Shown piece by piece: positions 59,724-64,000 of a DNA stretch of 64,000 nucleotides. Under the pieces are notes generated by a model that made no database searches, was not told the origin of the DNA, and saw only the letters and a program-made list of their open reading frames with translations. The DNA is taken from contig DASYZQ010000014.1 of NCBI GenBank assembly GCA_035946175.1, positions 88,639 to 152,638 on the forward strand. The letters run 5' to 3'. Positions within the stretch are counted from its first letter, which is position 1, and every line of letters starts with the position of its first letter. Both the position numbers and the translations under genes were made by a program. The stretch is from DASYZQ01 sp035946175. GTDB lineage: Bacteria; Patescibacteriota; Saccharimonadia; Saccharimonadales; UBA4665.

Positions 59724-60334
59724 TGACCATTACTGCTATCAAGGAACAAACTACTCGGTCTAACTGGTTTTCAGTCTACGTCGATGGGAGATATAGCTTC
59801 AGTCTGAACGCCGATAGTTTGCTGACCAGTAAGTTGGCGGTTGGGGCCCAGCTTAATGAGCAACGGCTGCAACAGTTGCGCTACCAATCTGAAGAAGATA
59901 AGGCCTATGAGCGCACGCTGCGGTATGTGATGATCCGGCTGCGTAGCGAATGGGAGGTGCGAACCTATCTAAAACGGAAGGCTATCGAGGGAGAGCACAT
60001 ACAGCAGATTGTTGAACGATTACGCTCCCAAAGGCTAATTGATGACGAGGCATTTGCGCGAAACTGGGTGACCAGCCGTCAATCTCTTAAGAAGGCGAGT
60101 AAACGTCGGATGAGTCGCGAGCTGCAGCAAAAACATATCGATGAGACAATTATTAGCACGATTTTAAGCGAAGACTCTGTTGATGAGCGAAGGACCTTAC
60201 GCCAGCTGGTGGAACAGAAACGGCGTCAACCACGCTACCGGCATGACGAATTGAGGCTGATGCAATACCTATCGCGTCAGGGCTATAGCTACGGGGATAT
60301 AAAGGCGGTGCTGGGGGAGTTGCAAGTCAGCTAG
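59723..60334 (+). CDS. recX: regulatory protein RecX
   Basis: 203 aa from a GTG overlapping the preceding stop (TAGTGA). Three tandem helical repeats: RTLRYVMIRLRSEWEVRTYL, RLIDDEAFARNWVTSRQSL and GYSYGDIKAVLGEL. RecX binds RecA filaments and inhibits their activity. Its place in the recA operon is conserved in bacteria. A coiled region with many Arg precedes the last repeat. Confidence 0.92.
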   Translation: MTITAIKEQTTRSNWFSVYVDGRYSFSLNADSLLTSKLAVGAQLNEQRLQQLRYQSEEDKAYERTLRYVMIRLRSEWEVRTYLKRKAIEGEHIQQIVERLRSQRLIDDEAFARNWVTSRQSLKKASKRRMSRELQQKHIDETIISTILSEDSVDERRTLRQLVEQKRRQPRYRHDELRLMQYLSRQGYSYGDIKAVLGELQVS

Positions 60335-60361
60335 TACCTAGCCATAAACAACCGATAACAA

Positions 60362-60877
60362 TTAAGCGATAGCGTTGGCGTGAGCCGGTACCTTCTGCTG
60401 TAAGTCATTAACAATGATTGCCTTGTCGGTTATGTCAATGATCTGGGTACGGTCAATCCCAAGACTACCGCTGGCGAAATGTTTGAGCAGCGAGCGGTTT
60501 ACGTATAGCTTATGGATGAACATACTCTGGGTATCGGCAGCATAATCGCCGACCTTACCCATTTTTTCACCACTGGCGGTAATAACCTGTTTGCCGAGGA
60601 TTTCGAAGTGGTGGTCAAGTACCCGTTGTAAACGGACTAGCTCCTCTGGCAATGAAAAGGCGTCCTGATCGTTGACCACGAAACCTTGTGGGATAATTTC
60701 GCGGATATCTTGAGAAAGCAGGATGAGTTCTTTTTTATTATGCGGTATCTGGCAATAGAAACCCTCTATTTTCAGGTTATTAGGATTGATAATTGGCGCC
60801 AGGGTAACACCGATCTGAGTGCCTGTTCGCAGGCTCAGCACTGCCCGACTCGTGAAAGATACACTCAGCTGTAACAC
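60362..60877 (-). CDS. PRC-barrel domain protein (two domains)
   Basis: 171 aa from a GTG at 60877. Two PRC-barrel modules: RTGTQIGVTLAPIINPNNL near residue 17 and LGKQVITASGEKMGKVGDYA near residue 92. PRC-barrels occur in RNA-processing (RimM) and photosynthetic proteins; here a stand-alone pair. TATACT is 7 nt before the GTG. Convergent with recX. Confidence 0.8.
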   Translation of the reverse strand: MLQLSVSFTSRAVLSLRTGTQIGVTLAPIINPNNLKIEGFYCQIPHNKKELILLSQDIREIIPQGFVVNDQDAFSLPEELVRLQRVLDHHFEILGKQVITASGEKMGKVGDYAADTQSMFIHKLYVNRSLLKHFASGSLGIDRTQIIDITDKAIIVNDLQQKVPAHANAIA

Positions 60878-60966
60878 ACCTATCAGTATAGCGCGGTGCG
60901 TTCTGTACTACCAAAAGACTGCCGACTGCTTGCCTACAGAGATATCAGACGCTACTATAGACTGGC

Positions 60967-61431
60967 ATGAGCAAATATATAACTGCAACAGTTGCTACCA
61001 AGACGACGGCCGATACTGAAGCTTTGGCCGAACGGCTCGGCCGGGCGCTTCATGGCGGCGAGACGATTGAACTGCTTAGCGACCTCGGTGGCGGCAAGAC
61101 AACATTTGTGCGGGGCTTAGCGCGTGGTGTGGGAAGTGACGACACGGTCGCCAGCCCGACCTTTACGATCAGCCGGTTGTATGCGGCCGGCCCGAAGGCC
61201 ATCCATCATTTCGATTTCTATCGCCTGTCTGAGCCGGGGCTTATGAGGCTGCAACTGCAAGAAGTTCTGCATGATCCCGAAGCGATTGTGGTGGTGGAGT
61301 GGGGCGAGATTGTACACGATGTGCTGCCTGAGCAGCGGTTACGTGTTACGTTCGAGTTGGCCGAAACGGGACGGATTCTCCACTTCCATGTCCCGGCTCA
61401 ACTTGCATATCTTATTGAGGCGGTCAAGTAG
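60967..61431 (+). CDS. tsaE: tRNA threonylcarbamoyladenosine biosynthesis ATPase TsaE
   Basis: 154 aa. Walker A is SDLGGGKTT (residues 39-46; GDLGAGKTT is usual), with the ASPTFTISRLY and HHFDFYRLSEP motifs, and VVVEWGE as Walker B. It supports the t6A37 pathway with TsaB and TsaD. The start lies ~13 nt after a TACTAT box. Two nt before tsaB. Confidence 0.94.
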   Translation: MSKYITATVATKTTADTEALAERLGRALHGGETIELLSDLGGGKTTFVRGLARGVGSDDTVASPTFTISRLYAAGPKAIHHFDFYRLSEPGLMRLQLQEVLHDPEAIVVVEWGEIVHDVLPEQRLRVTFELAETGRILHFHVPAQLAYLIEAVK

Positions 61432-61433
61432 CC

Positions 61434-61826
61434 ATGCTGCTGCTGACGATTCGTACCGATAAACCTCAGGCCGAGGTCGGTTTATTGCGGGGAGGTAAAA
61501 AGCTGGCCTATGAAACCTGGCAGGCTCACCGGGAGTTGTCCATGACTATTCATCACAAAATCGAAAGTCTACTAAAACAACAAGGCTTCTCTTATGAAGA
61601 TTTGGGAGGTATTGTCTGCTTTGCTGGGCCGGGTAGCTTTACAGGCCTCAGGATTGGTCTCAGTGTCGGTAATGCGTTTGCTTACGCTCTAGACATACCG
61701 ATTGTAGCCACTAAGGGTGCGCAGTGGATAGCGATAGGTAGTGACAAATTGGCTGCAGGTCATCCGGATAGTGTGGCAATTCCCTACTACGGGGCTGAAG
61801 CGCATACAACAAGCCCCCGTACGTAG
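61434..61826 (+). CDS. tsaB: TsaB-family t6A dimerization subunit, short form
   Basis: 130 aa. MLLLTIRTDKPQAEVGLL, then GIVCFAGPGSFTGLRIGLSV is the TsaB N-terminal ASKHA domain signature; the protein ends IPYYGAEAHTTSPRT. The usual second half (~100 residues) is missing, as seen in several CPR genomes. It should still heterodimerise with TsaD. Coupled to tsaE. Confidence 0.88.
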   Translation: MLLLTIRTDKPQAEVGLLRGGKKLAYETWQAHRELSMTIHHKIESLLKQQGFSYEDLGGIVCFAGPGSFTGLRIGLSVGNAFAYALDIPIVATKGAQWIAIGSDKLAAGHPDSVAIPYYGAEAHTTSPRT

Positions 61827-61859
61827 ATTACTGCGAAATGCTACGTCATCGTCATTTGA

Positions 61860-61888
61860 TTGACCCCGCCAGGCCAAAAACATATAAT
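61860..61888 (+). promoter_or_regulatory. promoter upstream of rny
   Basis: TTGACC (61860-61865), 17-nt spacer, TATAAT (61883-61888). It would give a ~200-nt leader before the rny ATG at 62100. The leader (61890-62099) shows no riboswitch I can name. Confidence 0.75.
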
Positions 61889-62099
61889 AGATGGCATAGT
61901 TGGGCAGGTGCTATCTCATTTGAAGGTACGCTATCCTTCTATATGAATTATTCTTTAGGTTAAATTTAGCATTTTCAGTCAGGCTCCATTAAGAGAGCAA
62001 CAGGCATTTATTATAGGGCTAGGGAAGTGAAAGCGATCGCCGTATAGGGAATGCTTGCCGATTTTTGGGGCAGACTGTAGGTATAGAAAGGAAAAACAG

Positions 62100-63614
62100 A
62101 TGGATCTACTCACACTTGTGCTCGCTATGGCGGGCCTAGCTGTTGGTTTTGGTGCCAACACAGTTATTACTAAAAAGCGGATTGGTTCGGCACAGGACCA
62201 AGCCAATATCGAGCTTTCCAAAGCCAAGCGAGAGGCTGGGAAGCTAGTCGACCAAGCTCGTGAGGAAGCCCAAAAGGTGGCCGATCAGACCCGCAAGGAG
62301 GAGCAAGTTCGCCGTAATGAGCTCAAAGACCTTGAGCAGCGGTTGGTAACACGCGAGGGTTCTTTGGATAAAAAGCTTGACGAACTCGACAAGCGGACTG
62401 AAAGACTGCGCAAAAGTGAGGATGAAGTTGAACAACTCAAAGAAGAAATTCGGGATGTTCGCAAAAAGCAGCAGGAAAAACTTGAGAAGGTCGCAAAGCT
62501 CAGCAAACAAGAAGCCGCCGATAAGCTCATGCAGATGACCGAGCGGGACATCCGCGCTGACCTGACTGGGCTGGTTGCAAAGCTGCAGAGTGAAGCCAAA
62601 GAAGAGGCTGAAGACCAGGCCGCTGTTATAATTACGACCGCCATGGAACGAATGGCTAGTGAAGTGACGGCTGAGCGTACCGTAACCAGCATCAAGCTGG
62701 AAGATGAAGAGATGAAAGGCCGGATTATTGGGAAGGAAGGTCGCAACATCCAAGCACTGCAGCGAGCGACCGGTGTGGATGTCATGGTGGATGATACGCC
62801 TGGCTATGTGGTTTTAAGTTCGTTTGATCCGGTCCGACGAGAAGTAGCCCGCCAGGCTCTGGAAATGCTCATGAAGGACGGGCGGATTCATCCGGCGCGC
62901 ATCGAGGAAGTCGTCGAAAAGGCCCAGAAAAATGTTGAAAAGGAGGTGGTGCGGGCTGGTGAGGATGCCGCCCGGGAAGTCGGTGTCATCGGCATACCCA
63001 AAGAGATACTCCATCTGCTCGGCGAACTGAAGTTCCGCACTAGCTACGGACAAAACGTCCTAAAGCACAGCACCGAGATGTCGCATATAGCTGGTATGAT
63101 AGCCGAAGAAGTGGGGGCTAATGTAAAGACCACCAAATACGCCGCCTTAGTGCATGATCTCGGTAAAGCACTCACCCACAAGATCGAAGGTAAGCACCAC
63201 CACATCAGTGGTGAAATGCTCAGAAAGTATGGTGCACCCGAAGCTGTAGCCCTGGCTGCCGAGCAGCATCATGACGATGTAGAGGCAACTTCTGTCGAAG
63301 CCCTTATTATTCGGGTGGTTGATGCTATCAGTGCGTCGCGTCCGGGGGCTCGTAACATCAGTGCCGAGAACTTCGTCGAACGGATGAAAGATCTGGAGAA
63401 TGTCGCCACTGGTTTTGACGGCATCGAAAAGGCCTACGCTATTTCGGCAGGCCGTGAGGTACGGGTCTTCGTGAAGCCGCAGCAGATTGACGATCTGAGC
63501 GCCATCAAGCTTGCCCGTGACATTGCCACCAAGATTGAGTCGACTATGCAGTATCCGGGCACAATCAAGGTGAATGTTATTCGTGAGACGCGAGCAATCG
63601 AATTTGCTAAGTAA
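62100..63614 (+). CDS. rny: ribonuclease Y
   Basis: 504 aa from the ATG at 62100 (after GAAAGGAAAAACAG). N-terminal transmembrane helix, a long highly charged coiled coil (about 30-190), a KH domain (GRIIGKEGRNIQALQRATG), and an HD domain (LVHDLGKALTH, AAEQHHDD). RNase Y starts mRNA decay at the membrane. An in-frame upstream ATG at 62055 has no SD. Confidence 0.97.
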   Translation: MDLLTLVLAMAGLAVGFGANTVITKKRIGSAQDQANIELSKAKREAGKLVDQAREEAQKVADQTRKEEQVRRNELKDLEQRLVTREGSLDKKLDELDKRTERLRKSEDEVEQLKEEIRDVRKKQQEKLEKVAKLSKQEAADKLMQMTERDIRADLTGLVAKLQSEAKEEAEDQAAVIITTAMERMASEVTAERTVTSIKLEDEEMKGRIIGKEGRNIQALQRATGVDVMVDDTPGYVVLSSFDPVRREVARQALEMLMKDGRIHPARIEEVVEKAQKNVEKEVVRAGEDAAREVGVIGIPKEILHLLGELKFRTSYGQNVLKHSTEMSHIAGMIAEEVGANVKTTKYAALVHDLGKALTHKIEGKHHHISGEMLRKYGAPEAVALAAEQHHDDVEATSVEALIIRVVDAISASRPGARNISAENFVERMKDLENVATGFDGIEKAYAISAGREVRVFVKPQQIDDLSAIKLARDIATKIESTMQYPGTIKVNVIRETRAIEFAK

Positions 63615-63620
63615 TTCTCG

Positions 63621-63885
63621 ATGGGAGACTACGACGTCTACATCTTCGATGCAGCTGGACGATGCCTTCGGTGCTATTGTGGCTGGCGGTGAAGTTAAGG
63701 ATAAGCCTGATACCGAGGGCTTCTTACTGGTTTTGCGGCGATTAGGGGTGGCAAAGGATCGTGCTGTAGAGATAGGCGATTCCGCGAGAGATGTCAAAGC
63801 AGCCCACAGTGCCGGCATTGACAGTGTCTTGTTTTACCCGCCAGCACATAATGTCTATCACGCCATTAGACTTGCTCCCCATTAG
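63621..63885 (+). pseudogene. HAD hydrolase remnant with internal deletion/frameshift
   Basis: An ATG frame reads MGDYDVYIFDAAGRC, the start of a HAD phosphatase with motif I (usually DxDGT), then goes out of frame. A second frame (from 63650) carries the HAD C-terminus: KPDTEGFLLVLRRLGV, then EIGDSARDVKAAHSAGI (motif IV). The central cap and motifs II-III are missing. This is a deleted gene, with rny upstream. Confidence 0.65.
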
Positions 63886-63906
63886 CCCCTCAGCCATACT
63901 TACGGT

Positions 63907-64000
63907 ATGAACACAAACACCAAAAGCAACCGAGTCATGAAAGCTATGACCGGATTAAGTCACTATGAATTCGAGCAATTAGTACCAGCCTTCGAGCAGG
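63907..64000 (+). mobile_element. transposase N-terminus, truncated by window edge
   Basis: An ATG frame reads MNTNTKSNRVMKAMTGLSHY, EFEQLVPAFEQ and runs off the right edge. The FEQLVPAFE and MTGLS segment resembles the HTH N-terminus of IS5/IS4-type DDE transposases. Inverted repeat ends cannot be checked. Confidence 0.55.

Overview
The window looks like chromosome of a Patescibacteria/CPR bacterium, most probably Candidatus Saccharibacteria (TM7). That assignment is an inference. It rests on compact housekeeping genes, short versions of HrcA (235 aa) and TsaB (130 aa), densely packed genes, a remnant-style type IV pilus gene pair, and accessory loci sitting at tRNA genes. No rRNA and no CRISPR array is visible.

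Layout. 1-8.9 kb is an accessory block: a UvrD-type helicase tail, a methyltransferase, a GC-rich patch with gene remnants and an unexpected CIRCE-like operator, and a four-gene minus-strand operon (two unknown proteins, a Gfo/Idh/MocA oxidoreductase and a PPOX-fold protein). It ends at a tRNA-Ile2(CAU) gene. 9-12.2 kb holds a DivIC/FtsB-like cell-division gene and tRNA-fMet, with a 5'-truncated tyrosine integrase running antisense through the tRNA and two unknown genes. 12.2-17.7 kb carries a VIT-type transporter, a split Na+/Ca2+ exchanger, an alpha/beta hydrolase, a PadR-PspC pair with a palindromic operator, and a strongly expressed-looking 32-codon gene with its own promoter, Shine-Dalgarno site and terminator. 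17.7-22.1 kb has otsB/otsA (trehalose synthesis), an EEP nuclease with a decayed partial copy, elongator tRNA-Met and tilS.

22-39 kb is conserved core: ftsH, murJ, lepA, a P-loop kinase-like gene, bcp, an adenylate-kinase-like gene, then hrcA-grpE and dnaK-x-dnaJ, each preceded by a CIRCE that overlaps its promoter. A cluster of two RimK-like ATP-grasp ligases around a retropepsin-like protease follows, then a DUF192 gene and tRNA-Lys with a recombinase remnant. 39.8-46.8 kb is a copper/thiol island: redoxin, CcdA, small membrane proteins, a YHS-like protein, DoxX, a His-rich exported protein, a CsoR-family repressor, a SHOCT protein and a CPH-type copper ATPase. Two identical-arm palindromes (ATACCCC-N3-GGGGTAT) sit inside the promoters of the repressor and of the exported-protein operon. 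46.8-64 kb has a YoeB remnant, an HD hydrolase, a TrmB regulator and phosphoribosyltransferase, SemiSWEET, yebC, ruvCAB, a pilin with a degenerate GspE-type ATPase, recA-mazG-nudix-recX, tsaE-tsaB, rny, a HAD remnant and the start of a transposase.

Two themes recur. Many genes have a TATAMT-like -10 box only 6-9 nt before the start codon, which suggests common leaderless mRNAs. Decayed gene fragments (recombinase, integrase, YoeB, EEP nuclease, HAD, accessory genes) cluster in the junctions between core blocks, two of them next to tRNA genes.
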